Assembly (NCBI RefSeq): GCF_022532105.1
Contig: NZ_CP092832.1
Span: forward strand, 1,951,001 to 2,015,000
Direction of reading: 5' to 3'
DNA: 64,000 bases
Source of the DNA: Flavobacterium sp. HJ-32-4
GTDB taxonomy: Bacteria; Bacteroidota; Bacteroidia; Flavobacteriales; Flavobacteriaceae
In this document: one piece after another, positions 43,085 through 50,671 of the stretch
How the letters are laid out: every line of letters starts with the position of its first letter
How positions within the stretch are numbered: position 1 is the stretch's first letter
Position numbers and translations under genes: made by a program
Notes under the pieces: model-generated
Seen by the model: only the letters and a program-made list of their open reading frames with translations
What the model was told of the DNA's origin: nothing
Databases searched by the model: none

Positions 43085-43436
43085 TTTAACAAAAAGTACG
43101 GTTTTCCCCTACCGCCATGTCACCGGGAATCAGTAGTTTGCGTTAGGGGAGGGGCGGATGCGTCCCTTACTGAAAGAAAACGGGACGGTGATACGGGAAA
43201 TCCGTACTAATTGTTAAATCTTTCAGCGGGCTATACTAGGGGCTACGTGAAAGAAAATACGATCATTCCGGGATGTGTTGCAAAGTCATGCATAGCCTTG
43301 CTTCCGGACTTCCATCTCCATGTCTGAGTAGTAAGGCGCTGCTTTCCAGACTCCGACTCTCCGCTCCAAACCCTGAACGATCAACCATGAACCATGAACC
43401 ATGAACCCTGAACCCTCAACTCTCCACCCAATAACC
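43085..43436 (+). repeat. Triplicated structured module, copy 2
   Basis: Nearly identical to copy 1 over the conserved part (a handful of changes: e.g. CTACCG for CGTACGG, GTCTGA for GTCTGG). Starts TTTAAC 394 nt after copy 1; the heptamer tail is shorter. Confidence 0.8.
43158..43217 (+). CDS. Candidate micropeptide, copy 2
   Basis: Nucleotide-identical to the copy 1 frame and encoding the same 19 residues. Context and doubts as for copy 1. Confidence 0.3.
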   Translation: MRPLLKENGTVIREIRTNC

Positions 43437-43794
43437 TTTAACACAAAGTGCGGTTTTCCCGTACCGCCATTTCACCGGGAATCAGTAGTTTGCGTTAGGG
43501 GAGGGGCGGATGCGTCCCTTAGCGAAAGGAAACGGGACGGTGATACGGGAAATCCGTACTAATTGTTAAATTTTTCAGCAGAATATACTAGGCTATTCGA
43601 AAGGAAATAGGATTGTTCCATGAAGTATCGCAAAGGCTGATGTATAGCCTTATTTCCGGACTTCCATCACCATGTCTAGGTAGTAAGGCGCCGCTTTCCA
43701 GACTCCGACTCTCCTCTCCCAACCCTGAACGATCAACCACGAACCACGAACCATGAACCATGAACCCTCAACTATCAACCCTCAACTCTCAACC
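43437..43794 (+). repeat. Triplicated structured module, copy 3
   Basis: The most diverged copy. The 43-nt stretch GGGACGGTGATACGGGAAAT to TTGTTAAAT is unchanged, while the enclosing CTGAAAGA/TCTTTCAG stem is weakened to GCGAAAGG/TTTTTCAG. The 5' hairpin is kept (GTGCGG-TTTTC-CCGTAC). Confidence 0.75.
43510..43569 (+). CDS. Candidate micropeptide, copy 3 (MRPLAKGNGTVIREIRTNC)
   Basis: Same frame and length as copies 1 and 2 with Leu5 to Ala and Glu7 to Gly; the changes are replacement substitutions, which does not favour coding constraint on those residues. The last 12 residues are unchanged. Confidence 0.25.
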   Translation: MRPLAKGNGTVIREIRTNC

Positions 43795-43823
43795 AAAAAA
43801 AAGGCCACCTTTCGGCAGCCTTT
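43795..43823 (-). terminator. Terminator after yceI
   Basis: Minus strand AAAGGC...GCC-TTTTTTTT: stem GGC(TG)CC/GG(TG)GCC around GAAA followed by eight T, 21 nt past the yceI stop. Confidence 0.75.
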
Positions 43824-43843
43824 CCCTAGAAGTCATATCGTGA

Positions 43844-44407
43844 TTACCACACCAGTGTTACCGTTACTTCGAACTCGTCGTTGATGGCTTTGTCGCCTAC
43901 GTTGAAGAAGCTCGCAGAACCGTAACGGATGTCGTACTTCGTACGGTCTACGTTGAAGTTGGCCGTTGCTTTGTTGCCCGTCGTTTTCAATTCAAATGAC
44001 ACAGGCTTGGTCACACCTTTAAGCGTAAGGTCTGCCGTTACCGTGTATACACCGGCTGATTTTGCTTTTACGCTCGTGAATTTCAGGGTTGCAGTTGGGA
44101 ATTTCTCTGTCCCGAAGAAGTCGTCTGCCTTCAGGTGGCCTTCGAGTTTCTCTTTGCCTTCGCCTGCTTTCAGGTCGGTTACGTTGATCGAGGTCATATC
44201 AACAGTGAAAACACCACCGGTAATGGCTTTTCCTTTAAGCGTCAGCGAACCGTCTTTGAATTTCACGGTACCGCTGTGCTCGCCGGTTACTTTTTTGCCT
44301 ACCCAGTTGATGGAAGATTTCGCAGCGTCGATTTTTTTGGTTTGTGCCTGAACAGACGCCGCAAGGGTTACGATCACAGCCAGGGCAAGGGTTTTAAGGT
44401 TTTTCAT
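43844..44407 (-). CDS. yceI: YceI-family periplasmic protein
   Basis: 187 residues with a clear signal peptide (LKTLALAVIVTLAASVQAQ). The lipocalin-like YceI beta-barrel is seen in SSINWVGKKVTGEHSGTVKFKDGSL, VDMTSINVTDL, LEGHLKADDFFGTEKFPTATLKF and VTADLTLKGVTKPVSFELK. YceI proteins bind polyisoprenoid or other amphiphilic molecules in the periplasm. It lies 34 nt after marR in one operon, an association I have often seen in flavobacteria. Confidence 0.94.
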   Translation of the reverse strand: MKNLKTLALAVIVTLAASVQAQTKKIDAAKSSINWVGKKVTGEHSGTVKFKDGSLTLKGKAITGGVFTVDMTSINVTDLKAGEGKEKLEGHLKADDFFGTEKFPTATLKFTSVKAKSAGVYTVTADLTLKGVTKPVSFELKTTGNKATANFNVDRTKYDIRYGSASFFNVGDKAINDEFEVTVTLVW

Positions 44408-44441
44408 GATGGAATTGGATTAAATTTATAATGGATTATTG

Positions 44442-44921
44442 TCAGTTACTCTTTTTAGACGGACACACATCACCGCGCAATTTCTCGAGAAGGTCGTTCA
44501 AATGTTCAAGTTCCTCGGGCGACAACTGGGTGGTGAACAACGACTCGACTTCCTGCACCTTCGGATCAACCGCGGCTAGCAATTGCAGGCCCTTCGGCGT
44601 GATGAGCACCTCCATCTTCCGACGGTTATCCGGACAAACATTCCGCGTCACCAAACTCTTCGCCTCCAGTTTGTCAACCAAACGCGTGGTGTTGCTCGTG
44701 CGGGCGATCATGCGCTCCTGGATGAGGGTCATGTTAACCGGACACCCTTTTTGTCCGCGAAGGATCCGCAAAACGTTGAATTGCTCCAGTGACAGGTCGT
44801 GTTCCTTCATCACTTCCGACAGCCGCTCTCCGATGATGTTCTGGGTGAACATCACATTCAGTATCGTGCGCTTTTCAAGTGCCAGGGGTGAGGAGGATTT
44901 CACGATGTCTTCGATTTTCAC
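44442..44921 (-). CDS. MarR-family transcriptional regulator
   Basis: 159 residues. The winged HTH is at LSLEQFNVLRILRGQKGCPVNMTLIQERMIARTSNTTRLVDKLEAKSLVTRNVCPDNRRKMEVLITPKG, with the MarR wing DNRRKMEVLIT. Dimerisation helices flank it. Probably controls itself and yceI through two TTGTA-N2-TACAA palindromes in its promoter. Two or three cysteines (C61 region, C98, C153) could serve redox sensing, which is speculation. Confidence 0.93.
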   Translation of the reverse strand: MKIEDIVKSSSPLALEKRTILNVMFTQNIIGERLSEVMKEHDLSLEQFNVLRILRGQKGCPVNMTLIQERMIARTSNTTRLVDKLEAKSLVTRNVCPDNRRKMEVLITPKGLQLLAAVDPKVQEVESLFTTQLSPEELEHLNDLLEKLRGDVCPSKKSN

Positions 44922-44934
44922 AACAAATAGAAAA

Positions 44935-44977
44935 TTTGTAGGTACAAATGTAGTAGATATAATAATTGTATATACAA
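44935..44977 (-). promoter_or_regulatory. marR-yceI promoter with paired operators
   Basis: Operator 1 TTTGTAGGTACAAA (44935-44948) overlaps the minus-strand -7 box TACATTTG (44952 down to 44945). Operator 2 TTGTATATACAA (44966-44977) covers the -33 TTG. Centres are 30 bp apart, i.e. on the same DNA face. Confidence 0.65.
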
Positions 44978-45053
44978 GTGATGTATTAAAAATATGTTAA
45001 TTGGCAGGACGGCCTTTTTCGAAAGGGGATAACTTCGTGGCAAAGAACGGAAA

Positions 45054-45563
45054 ATGAAGTACTTGCTGACGATGCTATTGCTTTGCGCGGGAGGGGTTTC
45101 GATGGCCCAAACGCCGCAACCGTCTTCGTATACGGCGGGTGGGCGCACCATTGAAGCCTACGATTTTGCAGGCTTTGAAAAGCTCCTCCAGATGAACGAT
45201 GACAAAACCTACGTCGTCAATTTCTGGGCGACCTGGTGCACGCCCTGTGTGCAGGAACTCCCATATTTCGAACAATTGCAAGAAGCCTACCGCGATCAAA
45301 AGGTCGAGGTCATCCTGGTGAGTCTCGATATGGCCAAGCAGGTCGAATCGCGGTTGATTCCCTTCCTGATCAAAAAAGACATCCGGTCACGCGTCGTTTA
45401 CCTCCGCAATACCGATTCGGGGGAATGGATCGGGAAAGTCGACCCTTCCTGGAGCGGTGCGCTACCGGCCACCGTGCTCTACAACGCCCGCCACCGCGTG
45501 TTTCGCGAGCAAAGCTTCACCTACGAATCGCTTGAAAAAGAACTTAAATCCATCCTAAATTAA
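45054..45563 (+). CDS. TlpA-like periplasmic thioredoxin
   Basis: 169 residues: signal peptide (YLLTMLLLCAGGVSMAQ) then a thioredoxin fold with NFWATWCTPCVQELPYFEQL, active site WCTPC, and cis-proline region ALPATVLY. Likely a membrane-exported reductant or thiol-disulfide protein. Six nucleotides before the next gene, divergent from marR. Confidence 0.9.
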   Translation: MKYLLTMLLLCAGGVSMAQTPQPSSYTAGGRTIEAYDFAGFEKLLQMNDDKTYVVNFWATWCTPCVQELPYFEQLQEAYRDQKVEVILVSLDMAKQVESRLIPFLIKKDIRSRVVYLRNTDSGEWIGKVDPSWSGALPATVLYNARHRVFREQSFTYESLEKELKSILN

Positions 45564-45569
45564 TACACT

Positions 45570-46172
45570 ATGAAAATCAAATTCACCATGCTGTTGGCCT
45601 TTATGGCCTTGTCGTTTGCCTTTACAGGAAGTGGTCCTGGGTACGGAGTAGGCGACGTCGCCACCGATTTCAAACTCAAGAACATTGACGGAAAGAAAGT
45701 CGCACTCTCCGACTTCAAAGACGCCAAAGGGTTCATTGTCGTCTTTACCTGCAACCACTGTCCGTATGCCGTGGCCTACGAAGACCGTATCATCGCACTC
45801 GATAAGATGTTCCGTGCGAAGGGATATCCCGTTATCGCCATCAACCCCAACAATCCGGAAAAGCAGAAAGAAGACAGCTTCGAGCTGATGCAGGTGCGGG
45901 CGAAAGAGAAGGGCTTCACCTTTCCGTATCTGTTTGACGAAGGACAAACGATCTACCCACAATACGGCGCCACCAAAACGCCGCATGTGTATGTGTTGGA
46001 AAAAACAGCCAAAGGAAATATCGTACGCTACATCGGCGCCATCGACGATAATTACGAGGATGCCTCGGCTGTGAAAGTACGTTATGTGGAAAACGCCGTA
46101 AACGCATTGCTTTCCGGACGCGACGTCGAAGTGAAGCAAACGAAAGCCATCGGGTGTTCGATAAAAGCGTAA
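45570..46172 (+). CDS. Thioredoxin/peroxiredoxin-fold secreted protein
   Basis: 200 residues with a signal peptide (MLLAFMALSFAFTGSG). AhpC/TSA-like redoxin: VGDVATDFKLKNIDGKKVALSDFKDAKGFIVVFTCNHCPYAVAYEDRI, with CNHC as the redox pair, then FPYLFDEGQTIYPQYGATKTPHVYVL. The CNHCPY family is common next to TlpA in flavobacteria. Probably periplasmic thiol redox or peroxide reduction; exact role open. A lone C-terminal cysteine (IGCSIKA) is notable. Confidence 0.88.
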   Translation: MKIKFTMLLAFMALSFAFTGSGPGYGVGDVATDFKLKNIDGKKVALSDFKDAKGFIVVFTCNHCPYAVAYEDRIIALDKMFRAKGYPVIAINPNNPEKQKEDSFELMQVRAKEKGFTFPYLFDEGQTIYPQYGATKTPHVYVLEKTAKGNIVRYIGAIDDNYEDASAVKVRYVENAVNALLSGRDVEVKQTKAIGCSIKA

Positions 46173-46201
46173 GAAATCGTTTATTTGCCAAAAACAACAA
46201 C

Positions 46202-46513
46202 ATGGATCTTTCCCAACAGGAATGGGCCGAACGGCTCGCGACCGATACGAACCCGGTTATTTTAGACGTACGAACGGAAGACGAATGGAACGACGGGTAT
46301 ATCCCGGGTGCGCTCCACATCGACATCTACAAAGGACAGGGTTTTGTGTATGAAGTAGACCAACTCGACAAAGAGCGTCCGTATTATGTCTATTGCAAAG
46401 CCGGAGGGCGAAGTGCACAGGCCTGCGCCATCATGGGGCAACTGGGGTTCACCACCACGTATAACCTCGTAGGCGGTTTCTCGCAATGGGGTGGCGACGT
46501 TGTTAAACCTTAA
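46202..46513 (+). CDS. Single-domain rhodanese-like protein
   Basis: 103 residues from MDLSQQEWAERL; an upstream ATG at 46154 lies within the previous gene. Rhodanese fold with ILDVRTEDEWNDGYIPGALHIDI and active loop YCKAGGRSAQAC, the catalytic cysteine in CKAGGR. Carries sulfane sulfur as persulfide. Overall a redox/sulfur operon with the two genes before it. Confidence 0.92.
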   Translation: MDLSQQEWAERLATDTNPVILDVRTEDEWNDGYIPGALHIDIYKGQGFVYEVDQLDKERPYYVYCKAGGRSAQACAIMGQLGFTTTYNLVGGFSQWGGDVVKP

Positions 46514-46540
46514 GAAAAATTACGATAATTTGACATTTGT

Positions 46541-46573
46541 TTTGTGTTAATGTTTTTGAGAGTCTTAAATTTG
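46541..46573 (+). promoter_or_regulatory. Promoter of DUF2892 gene
   Basis: TTTG (46541-46544), 21-nt spacer, TAAATTTG (46566-46573): a full match to the Bacteroidota -33/-7 consensus, 34 nt before the ATG. Confidence 0.75.
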
Positions 46574-46607
46574 CCCTGCTCGCAATAACAATCATAAACC
46601 CAAAACA

Positions 46608-46826
46608 ATGAAAGCAAATGTAGGCCGCATTGACCGGGTCATTAGGGTACTGCTTGGATTAGCGCTTCTATTGGCCGGCGTGTTCGATTGGTTTGACGAC
46701 GGGATCGTCAGTACGATCGGAGTCGTTGTAGGCGTCATTCTGTTAGTAACAGCCGCGGTGGGTTTTTGTCCGTTGTACCGTTTTCTCGGTGTCCGGACCA
46801 CCCGTGGTAAGAAGGTCGTCTACTGA
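46608..46826 (+). CDS. DUF2892 small membrane protein
   Basis: 72 residues with two membrane helices; MKANVGRIDRVIRVLLGLALLL is the DUF2892 N-terminus and AAVGFCPLYRFLGVRT the conserved CPLY motif. It is the same domain that forms the membrane part of the YgaP rhodanese, and it lies next to a rhodanese gene here, so the two may act together. It has its own promoter and terminator. Confidence 0.92.
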   Translation: MKANVGRIDRVIRVLLGLALLLAGVFDWFDDGIVSTIGVVVGVILLVTAAVGFCPLYRFLGVRTTRGKKVVY

Positions 46827-46846
46827 CGAGCAAAAGAAAGAGGAGA

Positions 46847-46879
46847 AAGGGTTGGCATTCGTTTGTCAACCCTTTTTTT
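46847..46879 (+). terminator. Terminator after DUF2892 gene
   Basis: AAGGGTTG/CAACCCTT stem, 12-nt loop, then TTTTTTT. Confidence 0.85.
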
Positions 46880-46925
46880 ATGGATTCACGTTTCGGGCGG
46901 CGGCCTCTGAACCACCTTAAAAAGA

Positions 46926-46947
46926 AAGGGACGCCCTCGCGTCCCTT
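46926..46947 (-). terminator. Second hairpin, possible minus-strand terminator
   Basis: Perfect 9-bp stem AAGGGACGC-CCTC-GCGTCCCTT. On the minus strand it is followed by TCTTTTT. About 200 nt past the minus-strand gene at 47156. Confidence 0.55.
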
Positions 46948-47022
46948 CTATACAGTCCTTGCTAGTATTTGTTGATCTGACTACCCCCCGGTATCATTCG
47001 CGCATTCAGCGCGCGAGTATGC

Positions 47023-47158
47023 ATTGCTTCGCCAGTCGGCTTTCGCCTCGTGTTGCTAATTAACCCGCCCTGCAAACTATTCGCTAATTGGCTAATTCGC
47101 TAATTAACACGCCCTGCCTATCATTCGCTAATTCGCTAATTACCTCATTCGCTAATTA
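47023..47158. repeat. Octamer array and 44-bp shared block, 3' flank of the 47-kb gene
   Basis: CTAATT units on the plus strand, reaching the stop codon of the minus-strand gene. With the two hairpins this fills the 329-nt gap. Confidence 0.85.
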
Positions 47159-47827
47159 AAACTTATCCCGCTGTATCCCCCATCTCCGTAACTCCCCTTC
47201 ATAATTATCAGGGTCGGCGGCTTTCAGGCTCAGGATGATCGCGTTCAGCGTGCGGCGGATCGCGTCGCGCTTTTTGTTCTTTTCGGCCACGAACCCTGAG
47301 ACCGTACCGTCGAGCGTACGTGCCTCGGTGAGCAGCGCATCGAAGCGGTCGAGTGTGCTTTGCCAGAACGCGGTGCCGTAGGGCCGGTCGCCGAAACCTT
47401 CTGCTTCGATGGCATTCCGCATGACCAGCAGGGCGTCGCGCTTTTTCGACTGGTCGGCCGGCAGGCGGAAATACTTTTTGTGGTGAGCCATCCCGAAGCG
47501 GTTGTAGTGGGCGGCCGCGTCGGTATCGTACTTCTCGGTGAGGTACCCCTTCACCTGGCGCACCCCTTTGGTGATTTCCTCCTCTATGGCGGCCAATTGG
47601 AGGGTGATGCCCCGTCTTTCAGAGACCTTGCCGTTTTTGGTATCAAGCAGGGCCCTGAATTCGTTGACGGTAGCATTGAACGCGGCGCTGTCGGTGAACT
47701 TCAGGGTCAGCGTAGGTTCGGCGTTCCACATTTTACCTACATACAGGGCCACATCGCCCAGGTCGGTGTCTTTGTCCGGCAGTATACCGCTGCGGTGTAC
47801 CTTTCCGGTTTCGGTAGTCATTTTCAT
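47156..47827 (-). CDS. Hypothetical protein, helical
   Basis: 223 residues, no signal or membrane segment, long helices with basic and acidic residues, and core-like base composition. Motifs seen: SGILPDKDTDLGDVALYVGKMW near the start and AHYNRFGMAHHKKYFRLPADQSKKRDAL in the middle. I recall similar uncharacterised Bacteroidota proteins but no named family. Monocistronic, at the left edge of the AT-rich island. Confidence 0.7.
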   Translation of the reverse strand: MKMTTETGKVHRSGILPDKDTDLGDVALYVGKMWNAEPTLTLKFTDSAAFNATVNEFRALLDTKNGKVSERRGITLQLAAIEEEITKGVRQVKGYLTEKYDTDAAAHYNRFGMAHHKKYFRLPADQSKKRDALLVMRNAIEAEGFGDRPYGTAFWQSTLDRFDALLTEARTLDGTVSGFVAEKNKKRDAIRRTLNAIILSLKAADPDNYEGELRRWGIQRDKF

Positions 47828-48535
47828 ACTGTTTTAAAATTAGAACTGTTAATCGATGGGCAAATATTGTATCTCAATTCTTATTACTATCACTATTTAT
47901 CATTTTTTTAATAAATAAGATAGCGTATTCATAATTAAACACCTGATTTTCAAAACATAAATGACAGATTCTATTTTATATTGCATAATTCGCAACAAAC
48001 ACACCTTCTTTTCTGCCACCACCACGCCCTGTTTTTTTGCCGGAAGGCTTGGGTGGTGCGATTCGGGGTCTAAAAAAATGCCGAAAGGCCCTGGTGGTCA
48101 CCACCGGACGGTTTCGGCGCGCCGAAAAGGCAGGGTGGTCGCCACCCGGTTGTGCTGTTTTTTAAAAATGCTCCGGTGGCCGCCTATAAGCCTTGCGGGC
48201 GCGTGGAAAGGGCGCGGTGGGGTGGAAGGGGGCCGTTGGGGAGGTTGCTTACTGCCATCTGGATCGATTGGTAGACGTTCACCACAATCGGGAAGACATT
48301 ATTACCCTACGGGAACAAACCGCGGGAGGTGAGGTGTATTTCGGAATAAATTTGTACTTTCGGTGAGTTGCGGGACGTACAGAATAATTTTTCTAAGGTA
48401 TTACTGGGTTTCTAAAACTGACGTCAACTCAATATTCTGGATTCCTTAAGTTCGTTGAAATAATCGGTTGTTCCAGAAAGCTGTTTACGAGACGATACCA
48501 GTATTAGGTTGAGAAGTATATGAATTATAGAAGAA
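47828..48535. other. Gene-free left border of island with palindrome cluster
   Basis: Composition swings from AT-rich (47840-47990) to GC-rich (48010-48270) to AT-rich again. Palindromes: GGTGGT-C-ACCACC (48093-48105), TTTCGGCGCGCCGAAA (48112-48127), GGGTGG-TCG-CCACCC (48133-48147). A frame of 123 codons from 47961 crosses them but its composition does not look coding. The direct repeat at 48308 follows. Confidence 0.6.
48308..48374 (+). repeat. Direct repeat with promoter, copy 1
   Basis: TACGGGAACAAACCGCGGGA ... then TAAATTTG (48347-48354, exact -7 box), TACTTTCG and GTTGCGGG. Recurs at 50390-50457. Could drive the gene pair starting at 48536. Confidence 0.65.
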
Positions 48536-49150
48536 ATGAAACTATATTTGATGAAGAAATATTTTAAAAAATTAGTTGAGCCACTAGACACCATTACATC
48601 AGAAAAAAAATTTTTTTTGATCTGGTTTATCTTCACAATTCTTGCAGGGCAATTGGGTTTTATTACCAATATAATTCTTAAGAATAGCTATAAACAAATT
48701 TCTATTATAGAATCTCTTTTTCAGGAAAGTAAGAGTGGCAATTTTTATGTCTATTCAATAGCTTTATTCGCTTCTACTCTAGGATTACTTTTTATAAATA
48801 TCATTGAGAGAAACCCAACCAACTTTAAAGCTTTTAAAGTCTTTCTGCTCATATTAACAATTTTTAGCCTATTTTTTGCTGGGATATATTATTCTTCTGC
48901 GACTTTAAAAACACTCGAAAATAGCCATGAAAGCTTGGATCCCGTTGTAATTGATTGGCCTCAATTATTTTTTTTACTATTGTCCATAATTTTCGGAATC
49001 TACACCTATTGCATTACACGAATGGACTTAAATTATGAGAGATATAAGCACCTAGACGATAACTATGCCGAAAAAGATGATAAAAATGTAGAAAAGTTAG
49101 AAAATAGAGTAAGTGTTGTAAATGCCGACGGAAAGGGAAACAGATTATGA
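48536..49150 (+). CDS. Four-helix membrane protein paired with DGQHR gene
   Basis: 204 residues with four membrane helices (FLIWFIFTILAGQLGFITNII; FYVYSIALFASTLGLLFINII; VFLLILTIFSLFFAGIYY; LFFLLLSIIFGIYTYCI) and a charged cytosolic C-terminal tail with coiled-coil character (NYERYKHLDDNYAEKDDKNVEKLENR). ATG at 48536 or five codons later (MKKYF). Its stop overlaps the next start by 4 nt (ATGA), so the two are translationally coupled. No family recognised. In defence systems, small membrane proteins in such pairs are often effectors; that is analogy only. Confidence 0.65.
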   Translation: MKLYLMKKYFKKLVEPLDTITSEKKFFLIWFIFTILAGQLGFITNIILKNSYKQISIIESLFQESKSGNFYVYSIALFASTLGLLFINIIERNPTNFKAFKVFLLILTIFSLFFAGIYYSSATLKTLENSHESLDPVVIDWPQLFFLLLSIIFGIYTYCITRMDLNYERYKHLDDNYAEKDDKNVEKLENRVSVVNADGKGNRL

Positions 49151-50202
49151 TTAGTTTAAAATACATAGAGATTGAGCAGCCTATAGGATCATTCTATTTT
49201 ACTAAAATGAAGGCTACAACTTTAGGGGAATTGGTGAACATTACTCCTAGATCTGCCGATCCAAGTGCAATACAGAGAGATGAATCTAAAGATAGGATTA
49301 CCGAAATTGCCAAATATTGTTCTGACCCTGATGCAACGTTCCCAACGCCAATTATTGTCGGCATCTATGACAACGTGTCCTATCAAATAAAGGATACAGT
49401 TATAGAATTTGAAAGTAATCAGACAATTGGCGAAGTTATAGACGGTCAACACAGATTAAAAGGGCTTTTAAAGTCGAATTTTGCGGAAAGATTTGAACTT
49501 CCTGTAGTATTGCTTTTCGATTTAACAGAAGAAGAAAAAGCATATATATTTTCGATCATAAATAGCAAACAAACCAAAGTTAGTATGAGTCTGATATATG
49601 ACTTGTTTGCATTATCCAGATATAGAAGTCCACAAAAGACTGCGCATGAAATTGCTAGATCATTAAATAAATATCCTGAATCTCCGTTTTTCAATAGGCT
49701 AAAAATGCTTGGAAATAAGGAAGAAAGTCAAGAAAAGGCTACCTTATCACAAGGAACGTTCGTAAAGCATTTTATTGAACTATTATCAAAGGATCCAGAT
49801 GATGATTTTAGAAAATCTAAAAATAATGTTCCTCTGACTCAAATTCAAAGTTTACCACTTCGACAGTATTTTCTCGACGGTCAAGACGAGATAATACTAA
49901 AGATAACTTTGAATTTATTTAGTGCTTTAAAAGATGTATTCATGGATCTTTGGGAAAATCCGTCGAAGAATATCTTATGGAAATCCACTGGCTACGTTGC
50001 AATTATCAAGTCTTTTGATGAATTATATAGAATCGGTGATTCCAATAATGACTTATCTAAGAACTTCTTTAAAGATTGTTTTGCGAAGTTCAGAAACAAA
50101 CTCGAAGAACAAGGGTTAACGTTAACAAGTCAACATTTTCCTTCCAATGCGCAACAACAGGCCAGACTTAGTAAAATTTTAATAGATTCGATAAAGTCTT
50201 AG
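49147..50202 (+). CDS. DGQHR-domain protein (DndB-like)
   Basis: 351 residues. The signature VIDGQHRLKGL is at 97-107 and the second conserved motif INSKQTKVS at 138-146. DGQHR proteins include DndB of phosphorothioation systems and DpdB of deazaguanine systems, and are related to the DGQQR (DUF262/ParB-like) fold that can bind or hydrolyse nucleotides. No dnd genes are near. N-terminal LPxxxF-like strands and helical C-terminal half otherwise featureless. Coupled to the membrane protein before it. Confidence 0.8.
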   Translation: MISLKYIEIEQPIGSFYFTKMKATTLGELVNITPRSADPSAIQRDESKDRITEIAKYCSDPDATFPTPIIVGIYDNVSYQIKDTVIEFESNQTIGEVIDGQHRLKGLLKSNFAERFELPVVLLFDLTEEEKAYIFSIINSKQTKVSMSLIYDLFALSRYRSPQKTAHEIARSLNKYPESPFFNRLKMLGNKEESQEKATLSQGTFVKHFIELLSKDPDDDFRKSKNNVPLTQIQSLPLRQYFLDGQDEIILKITLNLFSALKDVFMDLWENPSKNILWKSTGYVAIIKSFDELYRIGDSNNDLSKNFFKDCFAKFRNKLEEQGLTLTSQHFPSNAQQQARLSKILIDSIKS

Positions 50203-50671
50203 GACGGATACTCCTTTTCCCGCTGGCGCCCTCGTATCGCTCATCACTGAATTAATCAATCGCTAGAATGGAGTGATGATTGTTGTAGTAGTCTCTGGCA
50301 ATACTAAATTTTCAATCACTCTTGAGACGATGAAACCCGCTTCCCGCCGACCGGCTGCTCTTGCAATTTCAGGCGGTATCACGTGACGCTACGGGGACAA
50401 ACCGCGGGAAGTAAGCAGGTTCTTCTGAATAATTTTGTACTTTCGTGTGGTTGCGGGGGTTAGCGGTGAACATTTGCACTCAGAAACAGAAAAAACGGTT
50501 AGATGTGTGTGAAGCATCCGCCTATACGAATAAAGAGGGTGGGTGTGCGTAAGTTTATGGTACATAGACTCTAGTTATGCGAAATTTCTAAAACCTTTGA
50601 ACTGCTTAAAAAATTCCGCATAATACGTTAATATTGCAAACACCCATATATAATTGTTCATCTGAACGTTA
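50203..50671. other. Intergenic region with REP-like site and direct repeat copy 2
   Basis: REP-like CCCGCTGGCGCCCTCG (50219-50234) lies 17 nt past the stop. CTTCCCGC (50340) and GCGGGAAG (50405) form a distant inverted pair. Direct repeat copy 2 occupies 50390-50457 with -7 box TAATTTTG (50430-50437). A perfect GTTCA-TC-TGAAC palindrome (50656-50667) ends 4 nt before the methylase ATG. No gene seen. Confidence 0.6.

Noticed and set aside
42691..43794. Triplicate module as a CRISPR array
   Set aside because: Periods of 350-390 nt with internal structure and no short spacer-repeat alternation; no cas genes in the window.
47961..48332. 123-codon frame in the GC-rich palindrome patch
   Set aside because: Crosses perfect palindromes; translation is basic low-complexity; no homology recognised.
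49147..50202. DndB of a phosphorothioation system
   Set aside because: No dndA/C/D/E or dndFGH near; the DGQHR motif alone does not assign it.
48308..50457. Direct repeats as integron attC sites
   Set aside because: No convincing RYYYAAC/GTTRRRY pairing and no integrase; kept only as a direct-repeat finding.
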